In this document: in pieces, positions 54,233 to 63,498 of the stretch
Layout: each line of letters opens with the position of its first letter
Position numbering within the stretch: position 1 is the first letter of the stretch
Source: an uncultured Planctomycetales bacterium
GTDB taxonomy: Bacteria; Planctomycetota; Planctomycetia; Pirellulales; S012-138
DNA length: 64,000 nucleotides
Reading direction: 5' to 3'
Assembly (NCBI GenBank): GCA_937982665.1
Contig: CALJLD010000003.1
Coordinates: 15,846 to 79,845 of the forward strand
Program-made: the position numbers and the translations under genes
The notes under the pieces: model-generated
Databases searched by the model: none
What the model was told of the DNA's origin: nothing
The model's input: the letters and a program-made list of their open reading frames with translations, nothing else

Positions 54233-56691
54233 ATGGCCAGCCCTTTTGATAAATTTCGCAAGAAGCAAAAAGCCATGCTCGCCATCCTTGGCGTGCTCTG
54301 CATGTTTGGCTTCATCATCGGACCCATGATCCTGGATGCCTCGGATGCCGGCCAAGGGGGAGGGACGGACGAGGTCGTGTCGATCTTCGGTGAGCCAATC
54401 ACGCGGATCGAGTTTGAAGGATTGCTCCGCGATCGTCAGCTGGCGGTGAACTTCCTATTCTTCCTCCGCAACCAACCGCTTGCGGACATGCAACAATCCT
54501 TGGGGATGGTGCTGCCAATCGATCGCGATACCACCGCCAGGCATTGGCCGCTCAGGCGGACGCGCTGGGGATTGTCGTTTCTGACGACGCCATCAACAAG
54601 TTCATCGATGACAACAACTTCTTGCAGCGCTCCAGGGCTGAGATCGATCAATTCCTTTCCGAACGCAACAGCAGCGGTGAAGTACTCTTCCGAGCGTTGC
54701 GCAAGGAACTGATGGCCGTTCAGGCCCAGCGAATCTTCTTGCCGTCGCTGGATTCCGCCACTGTCTCACCCGCCCGACTGTGGGACTATTACGAACGACT
54801 CCACCGCCGCGCTAAGGTCAGCGCCCTGGCGGTCAACGCTGAAGACTACCTGGATCAGATTGCCGATCCGACCGATGCGGAAGAAGCGGAACTCATTGCT
54901 TTGTTCGAGGAGTACAAAAACTACGCAAGCAGCCCCAATTCTCCCACGCCAGGCTTCGTGCAATTACCCACCGCCACCGTGGAATATGTCAAAGCGAACT
55001 ACGACGAGTTCTACAAGCAAGCCAAAAACGAAATCACCGAAGAGGATCTGAAGGAATACTACGAGAACCAAAAGGCAACTCAGTTCCCGTGGACCGGATT
55101 TGTCTTGGACGAAGATCCCATCGTCGCGCCGCCGGCGAAAGATGATCCCGTTCCCGGACAAGAACCGCCTGAAGATGCCGATGCTGATGACGCCACCTCA
55201 GGCGACGGCGACAATTCAGGTGACGATGCGGCATCGGCCGATGATGGACAAGCAGCCGACGACCAATCCGGCGATGGGCAAAGTTCCGGCGATGGTGCGA
55301 CCGGAAACTCGGACGCTGGCAATTCCTCCGACGATGGAAACTCTGGCGATGGAAATTCCGGTGGAGATGATGGCCAATCCGCGCCGATGTTCCCGGTTTC
55401 CCTTCAGGACGATACGCAAGGCGGCGACACACAGGGTGGTGATACTCAAGGTGACGCCAACCAGGGAAGCGGCGACCAATCGCAAGGTAATGACCAAAAC
55501 CAAGGTGACGATCAAAACCAAGGCGACGATCAAACGCAAACCGGCGACAACACAACCAGTCCGTTTGGGCTTGGCACTGGACAACAGCCGGACACCCGCA
55601 GCCTTGAGACCATTGCGGACAAGTTCCGCATTCCTCAGGACATCCTGGGCGGTCCGGATCCGGAATATGATCCGTTCTGGAAAGTTCGCGACCGTATTCT
55701 TGACAAGCTGGCCAATGAAAAAGTGACTGAGCGAATTGATGCTGGTCTGGCGGCGGTTCGCGCGCCTTTGGAAGCGTTCGGCACGGAGTTGTACAACTAT
55801 CGCAGCACGGACACTTCATCCGGCAACGTCAGCGATCCCAACACGGCGCCGCGGCGTCAGCAAGTTCGTGACCTGGTTGCCGCGGCGGCAACTCAGCATG
55901 GGTTGGAATTTGTCTTCGATGCCGCCGAAGATGTTTCGCCCTATGAGTTTGACGAGATCGAAGAGTTGCAAGGCGTCTCGTCGTTCTCAGGAGGTTCGTT
56001 CATCGGTCTGCGAGATTCGCTCTTCAGCCCTTCCAATACCGTTTACACGTTGGTGGAAGGAACCGATGCCGAGAACAATAAGGTGCTCGCCTGGAAGGTC
56101 AGCGCCGCGGATGCTCTGCAACCGGAGAAGTTGAGCGAAGTTCGCGAGCAAGTCATTGCCGCTTGGAAGCTGCAAAAGGCCAAAGAGATGGCCAAAGCCA
56201 AGGCGGAAGAAATCGCGGAAGCCGTCAACGGCGGCAAGACGCTGGACGAGTTCGCAACGGAAGAATCAAAGATCATTCACCCGGAAGCCTTTACGTGGTA
56301 CACGCAAAACTATGATCCCACAGTGATCACACCGGAGTTCGCACGGCAGATGGGCCTGACGATGCCGCCGTATTCGATCACGATTCTCGAAGACCTGGAA
56401 CGGGTCAGCGATGAGTTCATGAAGGCGACCTTTGCCTTGGAACCGAACGAAGCCGGCGTGGCGCCCAACATGCCGGAGAAGATTTACTACGTGGTTAACA
56501 TTGACCGCTATGACTATCAGACCGGCTTGGGCGGAACGACCGCGTCCGACGCCAAGCGGGAATTCCTGCTGACCAACCCCGCCCGACTGGCCAATTTGTT
56601 CGTGATCGACTACGTCAATCTGCAAGGCCGGTACTTCGAGTTCCTGCAGTCGGAAGACCAGATTGACTGGCTCGTTCCGCTGGAGGAATAA
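54233..56691 (+). pseudogene. PpiD/SurA-like periplasmic foldase gene, frameshifted
   Basis: The gene begins with a good ribosome site (AGGA) and encodes a membrane-anchored SurA-type protein: 'MASPFDKFRKKQKAMLAIL', a transmembrane helix, then 'FGEPITRIEFEGLLRDRQL'. The frame then shifts by -1 near 54530. The downstream frame continues without start signals as 'ALAAQADALGIVVSDDAIN', the normal continuation, for about 715 codons to 56691. One extra C between 54532 and 54537 would restore a protein of about 819 residues. The middle carries an Asp/Gly/Gln repeat stretch (about 55190-55560), and the end is a helical SurA-like region. Either the gene is broken, or the base is an assembly error. 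PPIase motifs are not clear. Confidence 0.75.
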
Positions 56692-56859
56692 GCCGGCGAA
56701 GCGGTATCAACGTAACCTGATCACCGGCCTCGAGCGCTTCGCTTCCCCGCGTTGAGCGCCACTAGTGAGCTAAGCTGGAGTGACGCGATCCATCGCGTTA
56801 GGCCGAGGTTGCATTTCGTTTTCATCACTCGGCAGTTTTCCCAAAGTGTCGAGGCGGAA

Positions 56860-57270
56860 ATGCGCATTGCCGGGTTTGCCCTATCCTTGGCTGCCGTTGG
56901 TGTAACGGTTGTCTTAAGTTCAGGCGTTCAGAGTTTTGTCGATCTTCCCGCGCTGTTGTTTGTGCTGCTGTTCGGGGTCGGCATTGTTGTGGCGACTCAC
57001 GGATTGCCTGCGACAAGGCATGTTTGGCGCTCGCTCTTCGGCCAAATGAGTCCTGAACACTCTGCAGAAGTGCGGCAAATCGCCGCAACCGGGCGGCATG
57101 GATTTGTTGCCGCTGGGTGGGTGGGAGTCATCATTGGCGTTGTGCAGATGCTGTCCTCTCTGGATGACCCGGCAAATCTGGGGAAAGGCACAGCCGTCGC
57201 CCTGCTCTCAGCATTGTATGGGTATCTCTTGGCCTATCTGGTGTGCCTGCCGGTTGAGCGCAGGGCCTAA
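56860..57270 (+). CDS. MotA/ExbB-like proton-channel domain membrane protein
   Basis: A 136-residue inner-membrane protein. Two helices near the N-terminus ('RIAGFALSLAAVGVTVVLS', 'LPALLFVLLFGVGIVVATH') are followed by a cytoplasmic stretch and two more helices. 'AAGWVGVIIGVVQMLSSLD' and 'GTAVALLSALYGYLLAYLV' correspond to the pore-lining helices of MotA/TolQ/ExbB. It is far shorter than MotA (about 280 residues), and no MotB or ExbD partner is adjacent. GAGG precedes the ATG at 56860, making an earlier start (56752) unlikely. Its role may be related to the small membrane protein encoded next. Confidence 0.75.
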   Translation: MRIAGFALSLAAVGVTVVLSSGVQSFVDLPALLFVLLFGVGIVVATHGLPATRHVWRSLFGQMSPEHSAEVRQIAATGRHGFVAAGWVGVIIGVVQMLSSLDDPANLGKGTAVALLSALYGYLLAYLVCLPVERRA

Positions 57271-57355
57271 ACAGCTTGCCTGGCGGCAGGATCGTGGCTA
57301 GGCTGATGGATCGAACTTCTTCGATCTCACGCATCATCTTGCAAAAGGCTGGGCA

Positions 57356-57631
57356 ATGTTCTTTAACGGGCTGTTGGCGAGAAAAGGACTAGGTTTTTTC
57401 GTCGCAATCTGGGAATGGACCAAAGATTATCCCTGGACGATGGGGATGATCTTCATGATGGCTTCCGGCGGCCTCATGGGCTGGGCAGTGCATGGGTTCT
57501 ACAACAAACGCACAACCGATAGCGAAGACCGGGTGATCAGCGGAGAAGCCGCGGTTGGCCTTTCCTGGTTACGAATGATCATCGGTTGGTGCTTGTTCTC
57601 CTTCGGCGCCTATCTGATTCTCACGAAGTGA
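57356..57631 (+). CDS. Small membrane protein, two transmembrane helices
   Basis: A 91-residue protein without a known family. The N-terminus leads into a first helix ('TMGMIFMMASGGLMGWAV') and a second C-terminal helix ('LRMIIGWCLFSFGAYLILT'), joined by a charged loop ('NKRTTDSEDRVISGEAA'). AAGG lies eight bases before the ATG. It is on the same strand and 85 bases after the MotA-like gene, so the two may be co-expressed and interact in the inner membrane. Confidence 0.7.
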   Translation: MFFNGLLARKGLGFFVAIWEWTKDYPWTMGMIFMMASGGLMGWAVHGFYNKRTTDSEDRVISGEAAVGLSWLRMIIGWCLFSFGAYLILTK

Positions 57632-57839
57632 TGCGCGCGTTGTGGGTTGACCTCTTCTGTGTCAGCTTGGCGGTACGCGTGTTGGGAAATGGCGGATTTT
57701 GGAAGTGGCCAAAGTACTGGTTTTCGCCAAGAGAATCCGCGCATAGGCTTGGCAAACTGCAGGCTTCAAGCGAACACTCACAGCCCTTGTCCGCTGTTCG
57801 TTTCGCCGAAGCGTGCATTGCGTTTCGCTAGCCGTTTTC

Positions 57840-58406
57840 CTACTGGCTTTCAACCTTCAGTTTGCCGGGGCGAATCGCGACGAATGCGATGATCAACCCG
57901 ACGAGCGCGCCGACGTAGCTGAAGTTGTGGATGTATGCCACACGAACGAAAGCCCAAGAGTCGTCGATATGCAGTTGCCGCAACAATGACTGCCATGACG
58001 AAAGGTCGCCGGTTGACCCCCGCCAAAGACCGTAGAAGTAACCAAGAGCACCGGAAGCGAGCGCAGTGCTGAAGATGCATGCAATCCCGTTGCGGATTTG
58101 GCGATACGCCAGGCGACGCGGTTGATTTGGAATCAAGCGTCTGGCCAAGAACCAGCCTGCAAAGAAACCAACCCACCAGGTCGCGAGAAACCCGACCGTC
58201 CCTGGGAATATCCGCTGACCAAGACCAAAGTCTGCGTACGAGAATTGATGGAACTTGAGCTTGGTGAAGTACTCCGCGGAAATGCTGTAAGTCACTTGAT
58301 CGTGCAGAACACCATAGCCGCCGGCGATGAATGCCCCAACTGCCGAAACACCAAGCATGGCCGGCACGTCGCCTTTGGGGATCTTCGGTAGAACGTACTT
58401 GAGCAT
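57840..58406 (-). CDS. Polytopic inner-membrane protein, unknown function
   Basis: A 188-residue protein with four to five hydrophobic segments ('AMLGVSAVGAFIAGGYGVL', 'TVGFLATWWVGFFAGWFLA', 'IACIFSTALASGALGYFYG', 'YVGALVGLIIAFVAI'). A polar hairpin between the first two holds 'SISAEYFTKLKFHQF'. No transport or enzyme motif is evident. The ATG at 58406 has AAGG nine bases upstream; an earlier start would add 66 non-hydrophobic residues. It is convergent with the small membrane protein gene on its left. Confidence 0.75.
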   Translation of the reverse strand: MLKYVLPKIPKGDVPAMLGVSAVGAFIAGGYGVLHDQVTYSISAEYFTKLKFHQFSYADFGLGQRIFPGTVGFLATWWVGFFAGWFLARRLIPNQPRRLAYRQIRNGIACIFSTALASGALGYFYGLWRGSTGDLSSWQSLLRQLHIDDSWAFVRVAYIHNFSYVGALVGLIIAFVAIRPGKLKVESQ

Positions 58407-58709
58407 TACGGACTGCCTTGGACTTCGCATCCACGGTTGCGTGGTGCATCGGTGATACCGCGGTACCGCAACCCTAACACTATCGATCTGCATAGACTCC
58501 ACAACATCGTTGCTAAGTGCCCCCGACGGCTCGAGTTTCCTCTCGCTAACAATCCATCTCTCGCCGTCGCTGATTGCTGTCGACCAAGCAAAATCATCTC
58601 GCATTCGCGATAACAGATGGCGGTCGCAGGTCCTTATTCGAATTCTTCCTTCGTTTTGAAGCGTCTGAATTTCCTTGACACAAAACAGAATTAGATTCTA
58701 ATTCTAATC
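58407..58709 (+). promoter_or_regulatory. Promoter and palindromic operator of the TetR gene
   Basis: The -35 TTGACA (58675-58680) and -10 TCTAAT (58697-58702) are separated by 16 bases and match consensus 6/6 and 5/6. A perfect nine-base inverted repeat with a one-base centre, AGAATTAGA-T-TCTAATTCT (58687-58705), overlaps the -10. Transcription would begin about seven bases past the -10, at or just before the ATG at 58710, with no room for a ribosome site. The arrangement suggests leaderless, autorepressed expression. The rest of this 303-base gap carries a short palindrome, TACCGCGGTA, near 58456 and no gene. Confidence 0.7.
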
Positions 58710-59369
58710 ATGTCCGCCACGCGAAGCCAAGCTGACCTGGTCGCGAGACCACCGCTGCAGGAACGCAGCCTGAAGACTCAGGAGCGGATTCTCAACGCGG
58801 CCGAAGCCCTCCTGGCGAAAAAGCCTTTTGAAGCGATTACGGTCGCCGAGATTGTCCGCAAGGCCCGATCGTCGGTCGGGGCGTTCTATTCACGTTTCGG
58901 TAGCAAGGAAGGCCTGCTCACGCCCATCTACGAACGGAATGACAAACGTCTGCGGGAGCGGATGGAGGAGCTGCTGGAAAGGACCGAAACGCAAGCCACT
59001 TCGCTGGCGGAACTGGCCCGCTTCTCCGTCACAACCTGCGTGGAGATCTATCGCAAGAACCGCTGGCTGATGAGAGCGATGGGCTTTCACTCGCGCATGA
59101 ATCCTGAAGCCATCTCGGACGAGTTGCGGAAGCGACGCACAGCCTTGCACCGCAAGTGGGGGCAAGTGTTCCTGAAACATCGCGACGAGATCCGCCATCC
59201 CAACCCGGAAGCGGCCGTGGAGTTTGCCGTTTATTTCACGGCAGCCACCGCACGCGACAAGATCCTCTTCGGCGACGCGCCGCACGCGTCCGCCACGGAA
59301 GTCTCGGACGCGGCCTTGATCGAGGAACTGACCAGGGCGTTCCTCACTTACTTGAACGCCAACATCTGA
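58710..59369 (+). CDS. TetR/AcrR family transcriptional regulator
   Basis: A 219-residue regulator. The N-terminal helix-turn-helix covers about 17-66 ('RSLKTQERILNAAEALLAK', 'ITVAEIVRKARSSVGAFYS', 'RFGSKEGLL'), typical of TetR. The larger C-terminal domain is all-helical and should hold a ligand pocket and dimer interface; the ligand is unknown. The ATG at 58710 lies at the predicted transcription start, and a palindrome overlaps the promoter, so the protein probably represses itself. The alpha/beta hydrolase gene begins 149 bases downstream on the same strand and is a likely target. Confidence 0.93.
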   Translation: MSATRSQADLVARPPLQERSLKTQERILNAAEALLAKKPFEAITVAEIVRKARSSVGAFYSRFGSKEGLLTPIYERNDKRLRERMEELLERTETQATSLAELARFSVTTCVEIYRKNRWLMRAMGFHSRMNPEAISDELRKRRTALHRKWGQVFLKHRDEIRHPNPEAAVEFAVYFTAATARDKILFGDAPHASATEVSDAALIEELTRAFLTYLNANI

Positions 59370-59517
59370 AACAAGCAGTGAGCACAAACCGGGTTCGCAC
59401 CGAAACGAAACTACCAACAACTAACAGTCACGTCATGGAATTCACCACTGGCCGAGGAGCGGCAATCACTTAAGTCTGTCGTCACCAGAAACCGCTACCA
59501 TCTGAAAGGGAACAACC

Positions 59518-61080
59518 ATGCCGTGGGGAATCTTCGCGTTGATCGGCCGTTGTGATTGCAAACCGCGCTCTTTGCATATTGTGCTGCGCGTCAATCTTGC
59601 ACTTGCAATGGCCTTGGCACTTTCCGCCACCTCGTATTCGCAAGAACTTGCCCATGGCGATGTAGAAGTCCGCCCGCTCGACTTCCCGCATCTGGAATCC
59701 ATGGGTTTGGAAGGGGAAGCCTGGAAGTTGGCCGTGCCGGAGAATCGCGAGAAGGCAGACAGCCGGCTGATCAAGATTGTCTTCGCGCGGCTGAAGTCAA
59801 CCGCCGAGAATCCTGGGCCTCCGCTTGTCTATCTGGCTGGCGGACCAGGTGATTCCGCCTCAGGCATGATCGCTTCGGCAGATGCCGTTAGTCAGTTCCG
59901 GCCCTTCCTGGAACTCGGTGATGTGATCTTTCTTGATCAGCGCGGAACGGGACGCAGCGAGCCGAGCCTTGTGTATCCCGTGAACACGCCACTACCCAAG
60001 GACCTCCTCGCGAGCGAAAAGAACCTGCGCGAGTATCTGCTGAAAGTGGCAACCGCAGGCGGCGAACATTTCCGCGCCCAGGGCGTGGACCTTTCCGGAT
60101 ACACCATGGCGCAAAATGCGGACGATCTCGAGGACATTCGCATTGCGCTGGGAGCTGACAAGCTCAACCTGCTTGGCTTCAGCGCTGGCACGCAGCTCGC
60201 CTTGGCTGCGGTCCGCCGGCATGGTGAATCCTTGGCCAACGTGATTGTCTGCGGTGTGGAAGGGCTGCACCAATCGCGGAAGTTTCCCGTTGCCATGGAT
60301 ACCCAATACCGCAAGCTGGCGTTGTTGGCCGCGGATGATCCCGGCGTAGGGCTCTCCCCGGACGAACACTGGGACTTGCTGGTCCGCGTGATGGACAAGC
60401 TGGAGAAAGAGCCGATGTCGGTCACCGTTCGCGATCCGCTGACCGGCGAAAACATCGAGTTGTCGATCGGCAAGTTCTTCCTGCAAATGATCATGCGTTT
60501 CGATATCGGCGATCGCCGGGACATGATCGTCTTTCCGCGCTTGCTGACATCCATCGATCAAGGCGATCCCTCGATGTTGCAATGGTTCGTGCAGCGAAGA
60601 ATCGGTTTCTTTCGCCAGGTGAGCATCATGATGCTGGTGATGAAAGCCGCGTCCGGGGTCTCGCCGGAACGCAAGGCAATGATCGCCACACAAGCCGAGC
60701 AAAGCCCCTTCGGGGATATCGGCAACTTCCCGCTTTATGACGAAGTGGGCGAGGAACTCGGGACGCCGGACCTGGGCGAAAGCTACCGCGCGCCGCTGGT
60801 CACCAATGTTCGCACGCTGTTCCTCACCGGCACGCTGGACTGGAACACGCCGCCGTATCAGGCGGAGGAAATCCGTTGGGGATTCACCAACGCCGCGCAC
60901 ATCACTGTGCGAAACGCAGGCCATGAGCAGATCCTCCCGCGGCCTGACATCCAAAAGGCAATGCTGGAATTCCTCCAGCGTAACGATGTCGGCGATCAGG
61001 AATACCAGGCGCCGCCGCTACGCTTTGTGCCGGTGCAAGGCGACAACCCGCAGCCAACACACCCTGCGGTCGGCGGGTAG
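59518..61080 (+). CDS. Secreted alpha/beta hydrolase (proline iminopeptidase / TAP-like)
   Basis: A 520-residue hydrolase. A hydrophobic segment near residues 22-40 could be a signal peptide ('LHIVLRVNLALAMALALSA', ending YSQ). 'PPLVYLAGGPGDSASG' is the oxyanion region with GGPG, 'VIFLDQRGTGRSEP' the next strand, and 'NLLGFSAGTQLA' the nucleophile elbow with S222. D441 ('GTLDWNTPPY') and H469 ('NAGHEQILP') complete the triad. The layout resembles tripeptidyl aminopeptidase/proline iminopeptidase. GAAAGGG precedes the ATG. It may be controlled by the TetR regulator encoded upstream. Confidence 0.9.
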   Translation: MPWGIFALIGRCDCKPRSLHIVLRVNLALAMALALSATSYSQELAHGDVEVRPLDFPHLESMGLEGEAWKLAVPENREKADSRLIKIVFARLKSTAENPGPPLVYLAGGPGDSASGMIASADAVSQFRPFLELGDVIFLDQRGTGRSEPSLVYPVNTPLPKDLLASEKNLREYLLKVATAGGEHFRAQGVDLSGYTMAQNADDLEDIRIALGADKLNLLGFSAGTQLALAAVRRHGESLANVIVCGVEGLHQSRKFPVAMDTQYRKLALLAADDPGVGLSPDEHWDLLVRVMDKLEKEPMSVTVRDPLTGENIELSIGKFFLQMIMRFDIGDRRDMIVFPRLLTSIDQGDPSMLQWFVQRRIGFFRQVSIMMLVMKAASGVSPERKAMIATQAEQSPFGDIGNFPLYDEVGEELGTPDLGESYRAPLVTNVRTLFLTGTLDWNTPPYQAEEIRWGFTNAAHITVRNAGHEQILPRPDIQKAMLEFLQRNDVGDQEYQAPPLRFVPVQGDNPQPTHPAVGG

Positions 61081-61209
61081 ACTGCATGCAGCAGCTAGTG
61101 CTGATCACCGCTAAGGATTCGGGTTCGCTTCGACGTTACGCCGCGGCACTGCTGGACTAGCCGGACTAGCCAGCAGTGCACCGTAAGATGATCGAACTGT
61201 TACGACGAA
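61081..61209. other. Short convergent intergenic region
   Basis: This 129-base interval separates the hydrolase gene from the receiver-protein gene, which converge. It has a short repeated ACTAGCCGG stretch around 61155-61170 but no clear terminator. Confidence 0.3.
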
Positions 61210-62046
61210 CTAGTTCTGGCCCATTTGGCCAACCATGTCGCGCGAGGCGCGGAGGTCGCCTTCGAGCATGCCGATCTGCTCGTCCAGTTCCCACACTGTC
61301 AGGTCCCTGGCGGAGTTCCGCAGTTCTCGCAGCGATTCTTCCAGGCCAATCAACGTGGACTTCATGTTGACGGAAAGTGCTTCCAACTGCTTTGCTCTGG
61401 CTTGATCCTGCGAGCGGAATGCGTTGGCCGTTCGCATCAGTCGATAGTCAATTCGCACGGACCGCAGCGCTGTCTCAATCACTTCGCGAATCAGGAAAGC
61501 GTCCATTCGCGACTTGTCCAGGTAATCGCGAGCACCGGACTTCATGGCGGTGGCCGTGTGCGGTCCGTCCCAGGCTCCACCAAGCAGGATCATCGCTGTG
61601 TCTTCCAACATCTCAGCGGCTTGCGAAATGAACTCGGTCCCGTCCATGTCGCTCAGTCGGTAGCCAACGAAGATCACATCCAGGTTCGCGCGGCGCAGAG
61701 TTTCCAACGCCGCGTGGCCGGACTTGCGGTGATACAACCGCAAGTTGCGCGGATAGAGCGAAGTGAGGATCTCAATCATTCGTTGGGTGTCGTCCGCGTT
61801 GTCATCAATGATCAACACGGCTTCTGGGGCGGCAACCATTGTCTGCGAAGCAGCGCCCGCTCGGATGGCCATTCTGGCGGCCGTATTTCCGCAGGCCGGG
61901 CTTGTGCCGGCTTGCTCTCCGGCAACCAACGGTCGGCGAGTCGTTGTCTCGTCCGATTGCGATGTGCCAGGCGAAACGCGCAACCGGCCGGAGCGAGATG
62001 ACGTATTGTTGGACTGCGAAGCGTTGGGCGGGAGTGTGGCGGACAT
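61210..62046 (-). CDS. Atypical receiver protein lacking the phosphoacceptor Asp
   Basis: A 278-residue protein with a polar Ser/Thr/Arg-rich N-terminus of about 70 residues, a receiver domain (about 75-195) and a C-terminal coiled coil ('LEESLRELRNSARDLTVWE'). In the receiver the acidic pair is present ('AVLIIDDNADD') and so is the Lys ('ARDYLDKSRMD'). The phosphoacceptor position reads Gly in 'LDVIFVGYRLSDMDG', where Asp is expected. The base sequence supports Gly (GGC). The protein is therefore a pseudo-receiver, signalling by contact rather than phosphorylation. The ATG at 62046 has AAGGA nine bases upstream. Confidence 0.88.
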   Translation of the reverse strand: MSATLPPNASQSNNTSSRSGRLRVSPGTSQSDETTTRRPLVAGEQAGTSPACGNTAARMAIRAGAASQTMVAAPEAVLIIDDNADDTQRMIEILTSLYPRNLRLYHRKSGHAALETLRRANLDVIFVGYRLSDMDGTEFISQAAEMLEDTAMILLGGAWDGPHTATAMKSGARDYLDKSRMDAFLIREVIETALRSVRIDYRLMRTANAFRSQDQARAKQLEALSVNMKSTLIGLEESLRELRNSARDLTVWELDEQIGMLEGDLRASRDMVGQMGQN

Positions 62047-62327
62047 GAAGCGGGTCCTTCCGGGGAAATGCGGAAAGTGTGCGAAGGACCGTCCGTGTTG
62101 TCTGATTGGGCGAGATGACTCGCCAGCGGCGTCCTGCCGGCCAACCATGGAATCGTCGCCGCAGCCGGAAAATCTTTCGCCAACCGCCTGGTTGCCGCCT
62201 AACCGGCAAGGTTTAACATTCTTTTGCCGGATCACGGTTTCGCCCCTGCCACATGTCCCTGTTTTTTCGCTAGAATCTACAGAGCCCCTAAATTCACGAA
62301 TAAGCCACCTGCCGCCCAAGGTCTTCC
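62047..62327. promoter_or_regulatory. Divergent intergenic region before lipoprotein and receiver genes
   Basis: This 281-base region should contain promoters for both divergent genes. A GTTTAACATT stretch (about 62210-62220) is AT-rich, but I find no clear consensus pair. No gene is supported. Confidence 0.3.
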
Positions 62328-63443
62328 ATGCGAAACGCATCCTCTGCCATCGCAAACTCGGCTGTCGCTCGAATTCTCGTCTGCTGCATGTTGGTCAGCG
62401 CGTCGGCCATCACTGGTTGTGACAGCGCGATCGAACCCGGCGCCGGCGGAAACGGCGGATCGTCCAGCGCCGCAGCTGACATCTCCGAGGACGAACTCAA
62501 GTCGCGGATTGAGAATGTCTTGGACTTCTCGCTCACGCGGCACATGAACACCAAGGACCACGGTGCCTGGCAAATCCTGCACGGCGTGCTGGCGTACGGA
62601 GCCAACTTGCGCATCGAGCACGAAGGCGAGTTGGTCCGCGCGGTGGATGTCATTTCCAACGGCGGCATGATCAACGGGTTTCTGCTTAGACCAACCGAGC
62701 ACGGGATTGATTCGATTGTGCAGCCAGGCTCGCTGCAGGGCCAAGGACATGATGATCAATGGCTGGCCGAACTTTCCCAAGGCAACATGGACTTGGACTA
62801 TAAGATCCGCTGGGGCGATACAGACTACACGCTGCGCGATCTGTTGACTCAAGCCCAACGAGACTTGAACGAACAGTCCGAAGCAACATGGACTTTGATG
62901 GCATTGGCAACGTTTGTTCCCATCGACGCCGAATGGGAAGCGAACGACGGCACCAAGTGGAACTTTGACCGACTGGTAGCTTTGGAAGCCAATCGCGATA
63001 TCAACGATCCGGAAGCCAGCGCCTGCGGCGGAACACATCGACTGGTTGGTTTGTCGCTGGCGATCAACAGTTACTTGACCGCCAATCCGGACGCCAAACT
63101 GACTGGCCCTTGGGCGACAGCGGATCGCAAGATTCAAGAAGCAATCGCCAAAGCCCGTGAGTTCCAACAGCCTGATGGCGCGTTCTCCGCGCAATACTTC
63201 TCTCGTCCTGGCGATACAACCAACGAAGAGGAACGCATTGGCACCACCGGCCACACGCTGGAGTTTCTTTGCTTCGCCATGAGCGATGAGCAACTTGCCG
63301 AGCCTTGGGTCGCCAGGGCGGCCAATCATCTTTGTGAATTGCTGGAAGCCACCAAGGAAGAAACCGTCGAGTGCGGCGCGCTGTACCATGCGCTCCACGG
63401 CCTGCAGTTGTATCATTTCCGCCGTTGGGAAATGGCGCAATAG
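62328..63443 (+). CDS. Conserved lipoprotein, possible alpha-toroid fold
   Basis: A 371-residue lipoprotein with lipobox ITGC (Cys about residue 31) in 'LVSASAITGCDS', a Gly/Ser-rich spacer, and a helical body. 'HGAWQILHGVLAYGANLRI', 'HRLVGLSLAINSYLTANPD' and 'GALYHALHGLQLYHFRRWE' recall the repeated helix pairs of terpenoid-cyclase/prenyltransferase-like toroids, but no DxDD or QW motif is present. The family appears to be planctomycete-specific; function unknown. AAGG lies seven bases before the ATG. It is divergent from the pseudo-receiver gene. Confidence 0.8.
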   Translation: MRNASSAIANSAVARILVCCMLVSASAITGCDSAIEPGAGGNGGSSSAAADISEDELKSRIENVLDFSLTRHMNTKDHGAWQILHGVLAYGANLRIEHEGELVRAVDVISNGGMINGFLLRPTEHGIDSIVQPGSLQGQGHDDQWLAELSQGNMDLDYKIRWGDTDYTLRDLLTQAQRDLNEQSEATWTLMALATFVPIDAEWEANDGTKWNFDRLVALEANRDINDPEASACGGTHRLVGLSLAINSYLTANPDAKLTGPWATADRKIQEAIAKAREFQQPDGAFSAQYFSRPGDTTNEEERIGTTGHTLEFLCFAMSDEQLAEPWVARAANHLCELLEATKEETVECGALYHALHGLQLYHFRRWEMAQ

Positions 63444-63498
63444 CTGGCTGTTTGGCGGTGGGCTGCTCATTCGGACTTACGCTTAACAGAACCGCTGC

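Noticed and set aside
54500..54560. Programmed -1 ribosomal frameshift in the foldase gene
   Set aside because: No X-XXY-YYZ slippery sequence or downstream pseudoknot-like structure is visible; a missing base explains the data better.
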